Assembly: GCA_949128115.1 (NCBI GenBank)
Contig: OX421966.1
Location: forward strand, 53,441,416 to 53,505,415
Direction: 5' to 3'
Length of the DNA: 64,000 nucleotides
Source of the DNA: Anaspis maculata
Taxonomy: Eukaryota > Arthropoda > Insecta > Coleoptera > Scraptiidae
The notes under the pieces were generated by a model, which made no database searches, was not told the origin of the DNA, and saw only the letters and a program-made list of their open reading frames with translations. Positions 9,332 through 23,779 of the stretch are shown one piece after another. The stretch's first letter is position 1; each line of letters starts with the position of its first letter. Position numbers and translations under genes: made by a program.

Positions 9332-10297
9332 CTAGACGGCGACTGGTCGTTTTGGCAGAATTCCACGCAATTCTTCCTCAGACAGCTTTTTAAATTGATT
9401 ATCGGCCGATTTCAGGCACAAGGACAACCAGAATTTGCTATTTCTGTCAATCTTCTCATCCGTGACCGATATGTCTCGGATATGATCGATCAGACTGCTA
9501 GTTTCCTGCGGATGATTCGTCGACATAATATGTCCGTTTTGGAGCAGCTGCATGGCAGCCGTCTCGACGTCTCCGGCAGATCTGGTTTCTAGCAATTCTC
9601 GCAGGCATCTCATCAGAGCCGTGGTCAGATAATCGTAGTGCTCGCCGTCCACCGTTCTGGCCTTGAACAGGAAATCACCCATTATGGCCACCGAGACGGC
9701 AAAGTACTCGGGTTTCATGGTTCTGACTGACTCACGGGCTGAAAAAAAAAATTGGATTAGAACAATATAAAACGGTTATATGAAGAGAAAGATTATGCTG
9801 GGATTCGTTCAGGTGGGCACTACTTACTTATGAAGAGCCTTTCGAGATACGCCAGGAATAAGTCTTTCAGATTTTGCGAGTTCACCTCGACCTTGTAGAA
9901 CGCGCGTGAGCTTGTCCACATGACGAATTTGGTCGCAAGTTCAGCGTCGTACAGACACCTGACGTAGAGGCACTTTATCGTCTCGCTGGAAAAAAAAATC
10001 GGCGTTAATCTCTCACTAACATCAGTTGAATTTGAAGATCACTCACCTGACTTCTTCCTGTGTTGTTACGCTCTTGGACCAGAACTCAAGTAGAAACTTG
10101 GTTTTTTGGGTGAACTTGATACCGTCATCCGCCTGATCCAATAAGGAGAGTCTCCTAGCCAGCTCGTCCACCATTTTGCTCTCTGGTGTAATTGGTTCCT
10201 TGTTGGGCGTTGAAGACGAAGAGGCCCGCTCGTTAACCGGCGTTACCTCTCCAGGTCTCCCAGCGCCACGTCCACAACTCACTTTTGCTTGATTCAT
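9332..10297 (-). CDS. MIF4G-like array gene, copy 6
   Basis: Exons 10297-10047, 9985-9828 and 9738-9332. Private C40S (10180) just before the helical domain. Same intron 1 and promoter-side markers as copy 5. Confidence 0.85.
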
Positions 10298-11016
10298 GGT
10301 TGATGGAGAAAACTTTTTAGAAACACAATTTATACACACACGATGCTTTCGGTGAGACTGATCGACTGGGAATGGAAGAGGGCATATTCGAGGGAGGCCC
10401 TTTATACTTTCTAGCTGTGCCCACTTCGAAATACCGTCAGGCAACCTTCCATTGTCTCGCGAAACACAAAAGCCACTTTCGTTCCTTTGTCGCTTTGTAC
10501 GAGAAGGCTCGGGCCATAAAGGCATTCGGATTATGGTCAGTTTCGATTGTGGATTGTTCTGGAAAAATCCATTTCGGGTACCTACCCATCACCTGTCTAT
10601 CCACGTGGGCTCACTATCGATTTTTTTTTTCCGATATATAGCCTTGTCGATCAAGACATTCCCAAAACGACTGGCAACCTGAGATTTCGGGAAGAGATTT
10701 CAGGATCAAAGGAGGACGTAGGTGGGAATTGAATGAGAAGCAAATTCATCAGTAGCGATTTATTCAAGTCACCCATCCACCCACGTGGGCTCACCATCGA
10801 TTTTTTTTCCTCCGTTTTTTTTTTTTCGGGTATATAGCCTTGTCGATCAAAACATCCCCAGAACGACCGGCAACCCGAGATTTCGGTATGAGATTTCAGG
10901 ATCAAAGGAGGGCGTAGGTGGGAATTGAATGAAAAGCAAATTTATCAGTAGCGATTTATTCAAGTGAAAAAAATATATATACATATGTGACCAGTTATTG
11001 ATCAGAAGCAGGTCGT

Positions 11017-11982
11017 CTAGACGGCGACTGGTCGTTTTGGCAGAATTCCACGCAATTCTTCCTCAGACAGCTTTTTAAATTGATTATCGGCCGATTTCAG
11101 GCACAAGGACAACCAGAATTTGCTATTTCTGTCAATCTTCTCATCCGTGACCGATATGTCTCGGATATGATCGATCAGACTGCTAGTTTCCTGCGGATGA
11201 TTCGTCGACATAATATGTCCGTTTTGGAGCAGCTGCATGGCAGCCGTCTCGACGTCTCCGGCAGATCTGGTTTCTAGCAATTCTCGCAGGCATCTCATCA
11301 GAGCCGTGGTCAGATAATCGTAGTGCTCGCCGTCCACCGTTCTGGCCTTGAGCAGGAAATCACCCATTATGGCCACCGAGACGGCAAAGTACTCGGGTTT
11401 CATGGTTCTGACTGACTCACGGGCTGAAAAAAAAAATTGGATTAGAACAATATAAAACGGTTATATGAAGAGAAAGATTATGCTGGGATTCGTTCAGGTG
11501 GGCACTACTTACTTATGAAGAGCCTTTCGAGATACGCCAGGAATAAGTCTTTCAGATTTTGCGAGTTCACCTCGACCTTGTAGAACGCGCGTGAGCTTGT
11601 CCACATGACGAATTTGGTCGCAAGTTCAGCGTCGTACAGACACCTGACGTAGAGGCACTTTATCGTCTCGCTGGAAAAAAAAATCGGCGTTATTCTCTCA
11701 CTAACATCAGTTGAATTTGAAGATCACTCACCTGACTTCTTCCTGTGTTGTTACGCTCTTGGACCAGAACTCAAGTAGAAACTTGGTTTTTTGGGTGAAC
11801 TTGATACCGTCATCCGCCTGATCCAATAAGGAGAGTCTCCTAGCCAGCTCGTCCACCATTTTGCACTCTGGTGTAATTGGTTCCTTGTTGGGCGTTGAAG
11901 ACGAAGAGGCCCGCTCGTTAACCGGCGTTACCTCTCCAGGTCTCCCAGCGCCACGTCCACAACTCACTTTTGCTTGATTCAT
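11017..11982 (-). CDS. MIF4G-like array gene, copy 7
   Basis: Exons 11982-11732, 11670-11513 and 11423-11017. Private F161L (11352) in a hydrophobic helix, a conservative change. Its 5' spacer has a 13-T tract and the C-interrupted tract shared with the spacer of copy 3. Confidence 0.85.
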
Positions 11983-12702
11983 GGTTGATGGAGAAAACTT
12001 TTTAGAAACACAATTTATACACACACGATGCTTTCGGTAAGACTGATCGACTGGGAATGGAAGAGGGCATATTCGAGGGAGGCCCTTTATACTTTCTAGC
12101 TGTGCCCACTTCGAAATACCGTCAGGCAACCTTCCATTGTCTCGCGAAACACAAAAGCCACTTTCGTTCCTTTGTCGCTTTGTACGAGAAGGCTCGGGCC
12201 ATAAAGGCATTCGGATTATGGTCAGTTTCGATTGTGGATTGTTCTGGAAAAATCCATTTCGGGTACCTACCCATCACCTGTCTATCCACGTGGGCTCACT
12301 ATCGATTTTTTTTTTCCGATATATAGCCTTGTCGATCAAGACATTCCCAAAACGACTGGCAACCTGAGATTTCGGGAAGAGATTTCAGGATCAAAGGAGG
12401 ACGTAGGTGGGAATTGAATGAGAAGCAAATTCATCAGTAGCGATTTATTCAAGTCACCCATCCACCCACGTGGGCTCACCATCGATTTTTTCTCCTCCGT
12501 TTTTTTTTTTTTCGGGTATATAGCCTTGTCGATCAAAACATCCCCAGAACGACCGGCAACCCGAGATTTCGGTATGAGATTTCAGGATCAAAGGAGGGCG
12601 TAGGTGGGAATTGAATGAAAAGCAAATTTATCAGTAGCGATTTATTCAAGTGAAAAAAATATATATACATATGTGACCAGTTATTGATCAGAAGCAGGTC
12701 GT

Positions 12703-13668
12703 CTAGACGGCGACTGGTCGTTTTGGCAGAATTCCACGCAATTCTTCCTCAGACAGCTTTTTAAATTGATTATCGGCCGATTTCAGGCACAAGGACAACC
12801 AGAATTTGCTATTTCTGTCAATCTTCTCATCCGTGACCGATATGTCTCGGATATGATCGATCAGACTGCTAGTTTCCTGCGGATGATTCGTCGACATAAT
12901 ATGTCCGTTTTGGAGCAGCTGCATGGCAGCCGTCTCGACGTCTCCGGCAGATCTGGTTTCTAGCAATTCTCGCAGGCATCTCATCAGAGCCGTGGTCAGA
13001 TAATCGTAGTGCTCGCCGTCCACCGTTCTGGCCTTGAACAGGAAATCACCCATTATGGCCACCGAGACGGCAAAGTACTCGGGTTTCATGGTTCTGACTG
13101 ACTCACGGGCTGAAAAAAAAAATTGGATTAGAACAATATAAAACGGTTATATGAAGAGAAAGATTATGCTGGGATTCGTTCAGGTGGGCACTACTTACTT
13201 ATGAAGAGCCTTTCGAGATACGCCAGGAATAAGTCTTTCAGATTTTGCGAGTTCACCTCGACCTTGTAGAACGCGCGTGAGCTTGTCCACATGACGAATT
13301 TGGTCGCAAGTTCAGCGTCGTACAGACACCTGACGTAGAGGCACTTTATCGTCTCGCTGGAAAAAAAAATCGGCGTTAATCTCTCACTAACATCAGTTGA
13401 ATTTGAAGATCACTCACCTGACTTCTTCCTGTGTTGTTACGCTCTTGGACCAGAACTCAAGTAGAAACTTGGTTTTTTGGGTGAACTTGATACCGTCATC
13501 CGCCTGATCCAATAAGGAGAGTCTCCTAGCCAGCTCGTCCACCATTTTGCACTCTGGTGTAATTGGTTCCTTGTTGGGCGTTGAAGACGAAGAGGCCCGC
13601 TCGTTAACCGGCGTTACCTCTCCAGGTCTCCCAGCGCCACGTCCACAACTCACTTTTGCTTGATTCAT
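12703..13668 (-). CDS. MIF4G-like array gene, copy 8
   Basis: Exons 13668-13418, 13356-13199 and 13109-12703; consensus protein. GATTAAC intron 1 form and G promoter-side form. Its 5' spacer has a private A at 14285. Confidence 0.85.
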
Positions 13669-14387
13669 GGTTGATGGAGAAAACTTTTTAGAAACACAAT
13701 TTATACACACACGATGCTTTCGGTGAGACTGATCGACTGGGAATGGAAGAGGGCATATTCGAGGGAGGCCCTTTATACTTTCTAGCTGTGCCCACTTCGA
13801 AATACCGTCAGGCAACCTTCCATTGTCTCGCGAAACACAAAAGCCACTTTCGTTCCTTTGTCGCTTTGTACGAGAAGGCTCGGGCCATAAAGGCATTCGG
13901 ATTATGGTCAGTTTCGATTGTGGATTGTTCTGGAAAAATCCATTTCGGGTACCTACCCATCACCTGTCTATCCACGTGGGCTCACTATCGATTTTTTTTT
14001 TCCGATATATAGCCTTGTCGATCAAGACATTCCCAAAACGACTGGCAACCTGAGATTTCGGGAAGAGATTTCAGGATCAAAGGAGGACGTAGGTGGGAAT
14101 TGAATGAGAAGCAAATTCATCAGTAGCGATTTATTCAAGTCACCCATCCACCCACGTGGGCTCACCATCGATTTTTTTTCCTCCGTTTTTTTTTTTTCGG
14201 GTATATAGCCTTGTCGATCAAAACATCCCCAGAACGACCGGCAACCCGAGATTTCGGTATGAGATTTCAGGATCAAAGGAGGGCATAGGTGGGAATTGAA
14301 TGAAAAGCAAATTTATCAGTAGCGATTTATTCAAGTGAAAAAAATATATATACATATGTGACCAGTTATTGATCAGAAGCAGGTCGT

Positions 14388-15353
14388 CTAGACGGCGACT
14401 GGTCGTTTTGGCAGAATTCCACGCAATTCTTCCTCAGACAGCTTTTTAAATTGATTATCGGCCGATTTCAGGCACAAGGACAACCAGAATTTGCTATTTC
14501 TGTCAATCTTCTCATCCGTGACCGATATGTCTCGGATATGATCGATCAGACTGCTAGTTTCCTGCGGATGATTCGTCGACATAATATGTCCGTTTTGGAG
14601 CAGCTGCATGGCAGCCGTCTCGACGTCTCCGGCAGATCTGGTTTCTAGCAATTCTCGCAGGCATCTCATCAGAGCCGTGGTCAGATAATCGTAGTTCTCG
14701 CCGTCCACCGTTCTGGCCTTGAACAGGAAATCACCCATTATGGCCACCGAGACGGCAAAGTACTCGGGTTTCATGGTTCTGACTGACTCACGGGCTGAAA
14801 AAAAAAATTGGATTAGAACAATATAAAACGGTTATATGAAGAGAAAGATTATGCTGGGATTCGTTCAGGTGGGCACTACTTACTTATGAAGAGCCTTTCG
14901 AGATACGCCAGGAATAAGTCTTTCAGATTTTGCGAGTTCACCTCGACCTTGTAGAACGCGCGTGAGCTTGTCCACATGACGAATTTGGTCGCAAGTTCAG
15001 CGTCGTACAGACACCTGACGTAGAGGCACTTTATCGTCTCGCTGGAAAAAAAAATCGGCGTTATTCTCTCACTAACATCAGTTGAATTTGAAGATCACTC
15101 ACTTGACTTCTTCCTGTGTTGTTACGCTCTTGGACCAGAACTCAAGTAGAAACTTGGTTTTTTGGGTGAACTTGATACCGTCATCCGCCTGATCCAATAA
15201 GGAGAGTCTCCTAGCCAGCTCGTCCACCATTTTGCACTCTGGTGTAATTGGTTCCTTGTTGGGCGTTGAAGACGAAGAGGCCCGCTCGTTAACCGGCGTT
15301 ACCTCTCCAGGTCTCCCAGCGCCACGTCCACAACTCACTTTTGCTTGATTCAT
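14388..15353 (-). CDS. MIF4G-like array gene, copy 9
   Basis: Exons 15353-15103, 15041-14884 and 14794-14388. Private H170N (14696). It also carries the recurrent S84N change, caused by A instead of G as the last base of exon 1 (15103), together with the G promoter-side form. Confidence 0.85.
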
Positions 15354-16072
15354 GGTTGATGGAGAAAACTTTTTAGAAACACAATTTATACACACACGAT
15401 GCTTTCGGTGAGACTGATCGACTGGGAATGGAAGAGGGCATATTCGAGGGAGGCCCTTTATACTTTCTAGCTGTGCCCACTTCGAAATACCGTCAGGCAA
15501 CCTTCCATTGTCTCGCGAAACACAAAAGCCACTTTCGTTCCTTTGTCGCTTTGTACGAGAAGGCTCGGGCCATAAAGGCATTCGGATTATGGTCAGTTTC
15601 GATTGTGGATTGTTCTGGAAAAATCCATTTCGGGTACCTACCCATCACCTGTCTATCCACGTGGGCTCACTATCGATTTTTTTTTTCCGATATATAGCCT
15701 TGTCGATCAAGACATTCCCAAAACGACTGGCAACCTGAGATTTCGGGAAGAGATTTCAGGATCAAAGGAGGACGTAGGTGGGAATTGAATGAGAAGCAAA
15801 TTCATCAGTAGCGATTTATTCAAGTCACCCATCCACCCACGTGGGCTCACCATCGATTTTTTTTCCTCCGTTTTTTTTTTTTCGGGTATATAGCCTTGTC
15901 GATCAAAACATCCCCAGAACGACCGGCAACCCGAGATTTCGGTATGAGATTTCAGGATCAAAGGAGGGCGTAGGTGGGAATTGAATGAAAAGCAAATTTA
16001 TCAGTAGCGATTTATTCAAGTGAAAAAAATATATATACATATGTGACCAGTTATTGATCAGAAGCAGGTCGT

Positions 16073-17038
16073 CTAGACGGCGACTGGTCGTTTTGGCAGA
16101 ATTCCACGCAATTCTTCCTCAGACAGCTTTTTAAATTGATTATCGGCCGATTTCAGGCACAAGGACAACCAGAATTTGCTATTTCTGTCAATCTTCTCAT
16201 CCGTGACCGATATGTCTCGGATATGATCGATCAGACTGCTAGTTTCCTGCGGATGATTCGTCGACATAATATGTCCGTTTTGGAGCAGCTGCATGGCAGC
16301 CGTCTCGACGTCTCCGGCAGATCTGGTTTCTAGCAATTCTCGCAGGCATCTCATCAGAGCCGTGGTCAGATAATCGTAGTGCTCGCCGTCCACCGTTCTG
16401 GCCTTGAACAGGAAATCACCCATTATGGCCACCGAGACGGCAAAGTACTCGGGTTTCATGGTTCTGACTGACTCACGGGCTGAAAAAAAAAATTGGATTA
16501 GAACAATATAAAACGGTTATATGAAGAGAAAGATTATGCTGGGATTCGTTCAGGTGGGCACTACTTACTTATGAAGAGCCTTTCGAGATACGCCAGGAAT
16601 AAGTCTTTCAGGTTTTGCGAGTTCACCTCGACCTTGTAGAACGCGCGTGAGCTTGTCCACATGACGAATTTGGTCGCAAGTTCAGCGTCGTACAGACACC
16701 TGACGTAGAGGCACTTTCTCGTCTCGCTGGAAAAAAAAATCGGCGTTAATCTCTCACTAACATCAGTTGAATTTGAAGATCACTCACCTGACTTCTTCCT
16801 GTGTTGTTACGCTCTTGGACCAGAACTCAAGTAGAAACTTGGTTTTTTGGGTGAACTTGATACCGTCATCCGCCTGATCCAATAAGGAGAGTCTCCTAGC
16901 CAGCTCGTCCACCATTTTGCACTCTGGTGTAATTGGTTCCTTGTTGGGCGTTGAAGACGAAGAGGCCCGCTCGTTAACCGGCGTTACCTCTCCAGGTCTC
17001 CCAGCGCCACGTCCACAACTCACTTTTGCTTGATTCAT
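16073..17038 (-). CDS. MIF4G-like array gene, copy 10
   Basis: Exons 17038-16788, 16726-16569 and 16479-16073. Private I87R (16718) puts a charge where other copies have a hydrophobic residue early in exon 2, so it may disturb a helix. It is the only copy joining the GATTAAC intron 1 form with the A promoter-side form, and it has the synonymous N122 AAC codon. Its spacer has 11 T in subrepeat A. Confidence 0.84.
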
Positions 17039-17758
17039 GGTTGATGGAGAAAACTTTTTAGAAACACAATTTATACACACACGATGCTTTCGGTAAGACT
17101 GATCGACTGGGAATGGAAGAGGGCATATTCGAGGGAGGCCCTTTATACTTTCTAGCTGTGCCCACTTCGAAATACCGTCAGGCAACCTTCCATTGTCTCG
17201 CGAAACACAAAAGCCACTTTCGTTCCTTTGTCGCTTTGTACGAGAAGGCTCGGGCCATAAAGGCATTCGGATTATGGTCAGTTTCGATTGTGGATTGTTC
17301 TGGAAAAATCCATTTCGGGTACCTACCCATCACCTGTCTATCCACGTGGGCTCACTATCGATTTTTTTTTTTCCGATATATAGCCTTGTCGATCAAGACA
17401 TTCCCAAAACGACTGGCAACCTGAGATTTCGGGAAGAGATTTCAGGATCAAAGGAGGACGTAGGTGGGAATTGAATGAGAAGCAAATTCATCAGTAGCGA
17501 TTTATTCAAGTCACCCATCCACCCACGTGGGCTCACCATCGATTTTTTTTCCTCCGTTTTTTTTTTTTCGGGTATATAGCCTTGTCGATCAAAACATCCC
17601 CAGAACGACCGGCAACCCGAGATTTCGGTATGAGATTTCAGGATCAAAGGAGGGCGTAGGTGGGAATTGAATGAAAAGCAAATTTATCAGTAGCGATTTA
17701 TTCAAGTGAAAAAAATATATATACATATGTGACCAGTTATTGATCAGAAGCAGGTCGT

Positions 17759-18724
17759 CTAGACGGCGACTGGTCGTTTTGGCAGAATTCCACGCAATTC
17801 TTCCTCAGACAGCTTTTTAAATTGATTATCGGCCGATTTCAGGCACAAGGACAACCAGAATTTGCTATTTCTGTCAATCTTCTCATCCGTGACCGATATG
17901 TCTCGGATATGATCGATCAGACTGCTAGTTTCCTGCGGATGATTCGTCGACATAATATGTCCGTTTTGGAGCAGCTGCATGGCAGCCGTCTCGACGTCTC
18001 CGGCAGATCTGGTTTCTAGCAATTCTCGCAGGCATCTCATCAGAGCCGTGGTCAGATAATCGTAGTGCTCGCCGTCCACCGTTCTGGCCTTGAACAGGAA
18101 ATCACCCATTATGGCCACCGAGACGGCAAAGTACTCGGGTTTCATGGTTCTGACTGACTCACGGGCTGAAAAAAAAAATTGGATTAGAACAATATAAAAC
18201 GGTTATATGAAGAGAAAGATTATGCTGGGATTCGTTCAGGTGGGCACTACTTACTTATGAAGAGCCTTTCGAGATACGCCAGGAATAAGTCTTTCAGATT
18301 TTGCGAGTTCACCTCGACCTTGTAGAACGCGCGTGAGCTTGTCCACATGACGAATTTGGTCGCAAGTTCAGCGTCGTACAGACACCTGACGTAGAGGCAC
18401 TTTATCGTCTCGCTGGAAAAAAAAATCGGCGTTAATCTCTCACTAACATCAGTTGAATTTGAAGATCACTCACCTGACTTCTTCCTGTGTTGTTACGCTC
18501 TTGGACCAGAACTCAAGTAGAAACTTGGTTTTTTGGGTGAACTTGATACCGTCATCCGCCTGATCCAATAAGGAGAGTCTCCTAGCCAGCTCGTCCACCA
18601 TTTTGCACTCTGGTGTAATTGGTTCCTTGTTGGGCGTTGAAGACGAAGAGGCCCGCTCGTTAACCGGCGTTACCTCTCCAGGTCTCCCAGCGCCACGTCC
18701 ACAACTCACTTTTGCTTGATTCAT
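17759..18724 (-). CDS. MIF4G-like array gene, copy 11
   Basis: Exons 18724-18474, 18412-18255 and 18165-17759; consensus protein. GATTAAC intron 1 form with G promoter-side form. Private C at 19127 in its spacer. Confidence 0.85.
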
Positions 18725-19443
18725 GGTTGATGGAGAAAACTTTTTAGAAACACAATTTATACACACACGATGCTTTCGGTGAGACTGATCGACTGGGAAT
18801 GGAAGAGGGCATATTCGAGGGAGGCCCTTTATACTTTCTAGCTGTGCCCACTTCGAAATACCGTCAGGCAACCTTCCATTGTCTCGCGAAACACAAAAGC
18901 CACTTTCGTTCCTTTGTCGCTTTGTACGAGAAGGCTCGGGCCATAAAGGCATTCGGATTATGGTCAGTTTCGATTGTGGATTGTTCTGGAAAAATCCATT
19001 TCGGGTACCTACCCATCACCTGTCTATCCACGTGGGCTCACTATCGATTTTTTTTTTCCGATATATAGCCTTGTCGATCAAGACATTCCCAAAACGACTG
19101 GCAACCTGAGATTTCGGGAAGAGATTCCAGGATCAAAGGAGGACGTAGGTGGGAATTGAATGAGAAGCAAATTCATCAGTAGCGATTTATTCAAGTCACC
19201 CATCCACCCACGTGGGCTCACCATCGATTTTTTTTCCTCCGTTTTTTTTTTTTCGGGTATATAGCCTTGTCGATCAAAACATCCCCAGAACGACCGGCAA
19301 CCCGAGATTTCGGTATGAGATTTCAGGATCAAAGGAGGGCGTAGGTGGGAATTGAATGAAAAGCAAATTTATCAGTAGCGATTTATTCAAGTGAAAAAAA
19401 TATATATACATATGTGACCAGTTATTGATCAGAAGCAGGTCGT

Positions 19444-20409
19444 CTAGACGGCGACTGGTCGTTTTGGCAGAATTCCACGCAATTCTTCCTCAGACAGCTT
19501 TTTAAATTGATTATCGGCCGATTTCAGGCACAAGGACAACCAGAATTTGCTATTTCTGTCAATCTTCTCATCCGTGACCGATATGTCTCGGATATGATCG
19601 ATCAGACTGCTAGTTTCCTGCGGATGATTCGTCGACATAATATGTCCGTTTTGGAGCAGCTGCATGGCAGCCGTCTCGACGTCTCCGGCAGATCTGGTTT
19701 CTAGCAATTCTCGCAGGCATCTCATCAGAGCCGTGGTCAGATAATCGTAGTGCTCGCCGTCCACCGTTCTGGCCTTGAACAGGAAATCACCCATTATGGC
19801 CACCGAGACGGCAAAGTACTCGGGTTTCATGGTTCTGACTGACTCACGGGCTGAAAAAAAAAATTGGATTAGAACAATATAAAACGGTTATATGAAGAGA
19901 AAGATTATGCTGGGATTCGTTCAGGTGGGCACTACTTACTTATGAAGAGCCTTTCGAGATACGCCAGGAATAAGTCTTTCAGATTTTGCGAGTTCACCTC
20001 GACCTTGTAGAACGCGCGTGAGCTTGTCCACATGACGAATTTGGTCGCAAGTTCAGCGTCGTACAGACACCTGACGTAGAGGCACTTTATCGTCTCGCTG
20101 GAAAAAAAAATCGGCGTTATTCTCTCACTAACATCAGTTGAATTTGAAGATCACTCACTTGACTTCTTCCTGTGTTGTTACGCTCTTGGACCAGAACTCA
20201 AGTAGAAACTTGGTTTTTTGGGTGAACTTGATACCGTCATCCGCCTGATCCAATAAGGAGAGTCTCCTAGCCAGCTCGTCCACCATTTTGCACTCTGGTG
20301 TAATTGGTTCCTTGTTGGGCGTTGAAGACGAAGAGGCCCGCTCGTTAACCGGCGTTACCTCTCCAGGTCTCCCAGCGCCACGTCCACAACTCACTTTTGC
20401 TTGATTCAT
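19444..20409 (-). CDS. MIF4G-like array gene, copy 12
   Basis: Exons 20409-20159, 20097-19940 and 19850-19444. Carries S84N with the altered last exon base, here joined to the A promoter-side form; no other protein change. Confidence 0.85.
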
Positions 20410-21128
20410 GGTTGATGGAGAAAACTTTTTAGAAACACAATTTATACACACACGATGCTTTCGGTAAGACTGATCGACTGGGAATGGAAGAGGGCATATT
20501 CGAGGGAGGCCCTTTATACTTTCTAGCTGTGCCCACTTCGAAATACCGTCAGGCAACCTTCCATTGTCTCGCGAAACACAAAAGCCACTTTCGTTCCTTT
20601 GTCGCTTTGTACGAGAAGGCTCGGGCCATAAAGGCATTCGGATTATGGTCAGTTTCGATTGTGGATTGTTCTGGAAAAATCCATTTCGGGTACCTACCCA
20701 TCACCTGTCTATCCACGTGGGCTCACTATCGATTTTTTTTTTCCGATATATAGCCTTGTCGATCAAGACATTCCCAAAACGACTGGCAACCTGAGATTTC
20801 GGGAAGAGATTTCAGGATCAAAGGAGGACGTAGGTGGGAATTGAATGAGAAGCAAATTCATCAGTAGCGATTTATTCAAGTCACCCATCCACCCACGTGG
20901 GCTCACCATCGATTTTTTTTCCTCCGTTTTTTTTTTTTCGGGTATATAGCCTTGTCGATCAAAACATCCCCAGAACGACCGGCAACCCGAGATTTCGGTA
21001 TGAGATTTCAGGATCAAAGGAGGGCGTAGGTGGGAATTGAATGAAAAGCAAATTTATCAGTAGCGATTTATTCAAGTGAAAAAAATATATATACATATGT
21101 GACCAGTTATTGATCAGAAGCAGGTCGT

Positions 21129-22094
21129 CTAGACGGCGACTGGTCGTTTTGGCAGAATTCCACGCAATTCTTCCTCAGACAGCTTTTTAAATTGATTATC
21201 GGCCGATTTCAGGCACAAGGACAACCAGAATTTGCTATTTCTGTCAATCTTCTCATCCGTGACCGATATGTCTCGGATATGATCGATCAGACTGCTAGTT
21301 TCCTGCGGATGATTCGTCGACATAATATGTCCGTTTTGGAGCAGCTGCATGGCAGCCGTCTCGACGTCTCCGGCAGATCTGGTTTCTAGCAATTCTCGCA
21401 GGCATCTCATCAGAGCCGTGGTCAGATAATCGTAGTGCTCGCCGTCCACCGTTCTGGCCTTGAACAGGAAATCACCCATTATGGCCACCGAGACGGCAAA
21501 GTACTCGGGTTTCATGGTTCTGACTGACTCACGGGCTGAAAAAAAAAATTGGATTAGAACAATATAAAACGGTTATATGAAGAGAAAGATTATGCTGGGA
21601 TTCGTTCAGGTGGGCACTACTTACTTATGAAGAGCCTTTCGAGATACGCCAGGAATAAGTCTTTCAGATTTTGCGAGTTCACCTCGACCTTGTAGAACGC
21701 GCGTGAGCTTGTCCACATGACGAATTTGGTCGCAAGTTCAGCGTCGTACAGACACCTGACGTAGAGGCACTTTATCGTCTCGCTGGAAAAAAAAATCGGC
21801 GTTATTCTCTCACTAACATCAGTTGAATTTGAAGATCACTCACCTGACTTCTTCCTGTGTTGTTACGCTCTTGGACCAGAACTCAAGTAGAAACTTGGTT
21901 TTTTGGGTGAACTTGATACCGTCATCCGCCTGATCCAATAAGGAGAGTCTCCTAGCCAGCTCGTCCACCATTTTGCACTCTGGTGTAATTGGTTCCTTGT
22001 TGGGCGTTGAAGACGAAGAGGCCCGCTCGTTAACCGGCGTTACCTCTCCAGGTCTCCCAGCGCCACGTCCACAACTCACTTTTGCTTGATTCAT
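21129..22094 (-). CDS. MIF4G-like array gene, copy 13
   Basis: Exons 22094-21844, 21782-21625 and 21535-21129; identical to the consensus at every marker examined. Confidence 0.85.
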
Positions 22095-22813
22095 GGTTGA
22101 TGGAGAAAACTTTTTAGAAACACAATTTATACACACACGATGCTTTCGGTAAGACTGATCGACTGGGAATGGAAGAGGGCATATTCGAGGGAGGCCCTTT
22201 ATACTTTCTAGCTGTGCCCACTTCGAAATACCGTCAGGCAACCTTCCATTGTCTCGCGAAACACAAAAGCCACTTTCGTTCCTTTGTCGCTTTGTACGAG
22301 AAGGCTCGGGCCATAAAGGCATTCGGATTATGGTCAGTTTCGATTGTGGATTGTTCTGGAAAAATCCATTTCGGGTACCTACCCATCACCTGTCTATCCA
22401 CGTGGGCTCACTATCGATTTTTTTTTTCCGATATATAGCCTTGTCGATCAAGACATTCCCAAAACGACTGGCAACCTGAGATTTCGGGAAGAGATTTCAG
22501 GATCAAAGGAGGACGTAGGTGGGAATTGAATGAGAAGCAAATTCATCAGTAGCGATTTATTCAAGTCACCCATCCACCCACGTGGGCTCACCATCGATTT
22601 TTTTTCCTCCGTTTTTTTTTTTTCGGGTATATAGCCTTGTCGATCAAAACATCCCCAGAACGACCGGCAACCCGAGATTTCGGTATGAGATTTCAGGATC
22701 AAAGGAGGGCGTAGGTGGGAATTGAATGAAAAGCAAATTTATCAGTAGCGATTTATTCAAGTGAAAAAAATATATATACATATGTGACCAGTTATTGATC
22801 AGAAGCAGGTCGT

Positions 22814-23779
22814 CTAGACGGCGACTGGTCGTTTTGGCAGAATTCCACGCAATTCTTCCTCAGACAGCTTTTTAAATTGATTATCGGCCGATTTCAGGCA
22901 CAAGGACAACCAGAATTTGCTATTTCTGTCAATCTTCTCATCCGTGACCGATATGTCTCGGATATGATCGATCAGACTGCTAGTTTCCTGCGGATGATTC
23001 GTCGACATAATATGTCCGTTTTGGAGCAGCTGCATGGCAGCCGTCTCGACGTCTCCGGCAGATCTGGTTTCTAGCAATTCTCGCAGGCATCTCATCAGAG
23101 CCGTGGTCAGATAATCGTAGTGCTCGCCGTCCACCGTTCTGGCCTTGAACAGGAAATCACCCATTATGGCCACCGAGACGGCAAAGTACTCGGGTTTCAT
23201 GGTTCTGACTGACTCACGGGCTGAAAAAAAAAATTGGATTAGAACAATATAAAACGGTTATATGAAGAGAAAGATTATGCTGGGATTCGTTCAGGTGGGC
23301 ACTACTTACTTATGAAGAGCCTTTCGAGATACGCCAGGAATAAGTCTTTCAGATTTTGCGAGTTCACCTCGACCTTGTAGAACGCGCGTGAGCTTGTCCA
23401 CATGACGAATTTGGTCGCAAGTTCAGCGTCGTACAGACACCTGACGTAGAGGCACTTTATCGTCTCGCTGGAAAAAAAAATCGGCGTTATTCTCTCACTA
23501 ACATCAGTTGAATTTGAAGATCACTCACCTGACTTCTTCCTGTGTTGTTACGCTCTTGGACCAGAACTCAAGTAGAAACTTGGTTTTTTGGGTGAACTTG
23601 ATACCGTCATCCGCCTGATCCAATAAGGAGAGTCTCCTAGCCAGCTCGTCCACCATTTTGCACTCTGGTGTAATTGGTTCCTTGTTGGGCGTTGAAGACG
23701 AAGAGGCCCGCTCGTTAACCGGCGTTACCTCTCCAGGTCTCCCAGCGCCACGTCCACAACTCACTTTTGCTTGATTCAT
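22814..23779 (-). CDS. MIF4G-like array gene, copy 14
   Basis: Exons 23779-23529, 23467-23310 and 23220-22814; consensus protein. Private C at 24371 in subrepeat B of its spacer. Confidence 0.85.
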
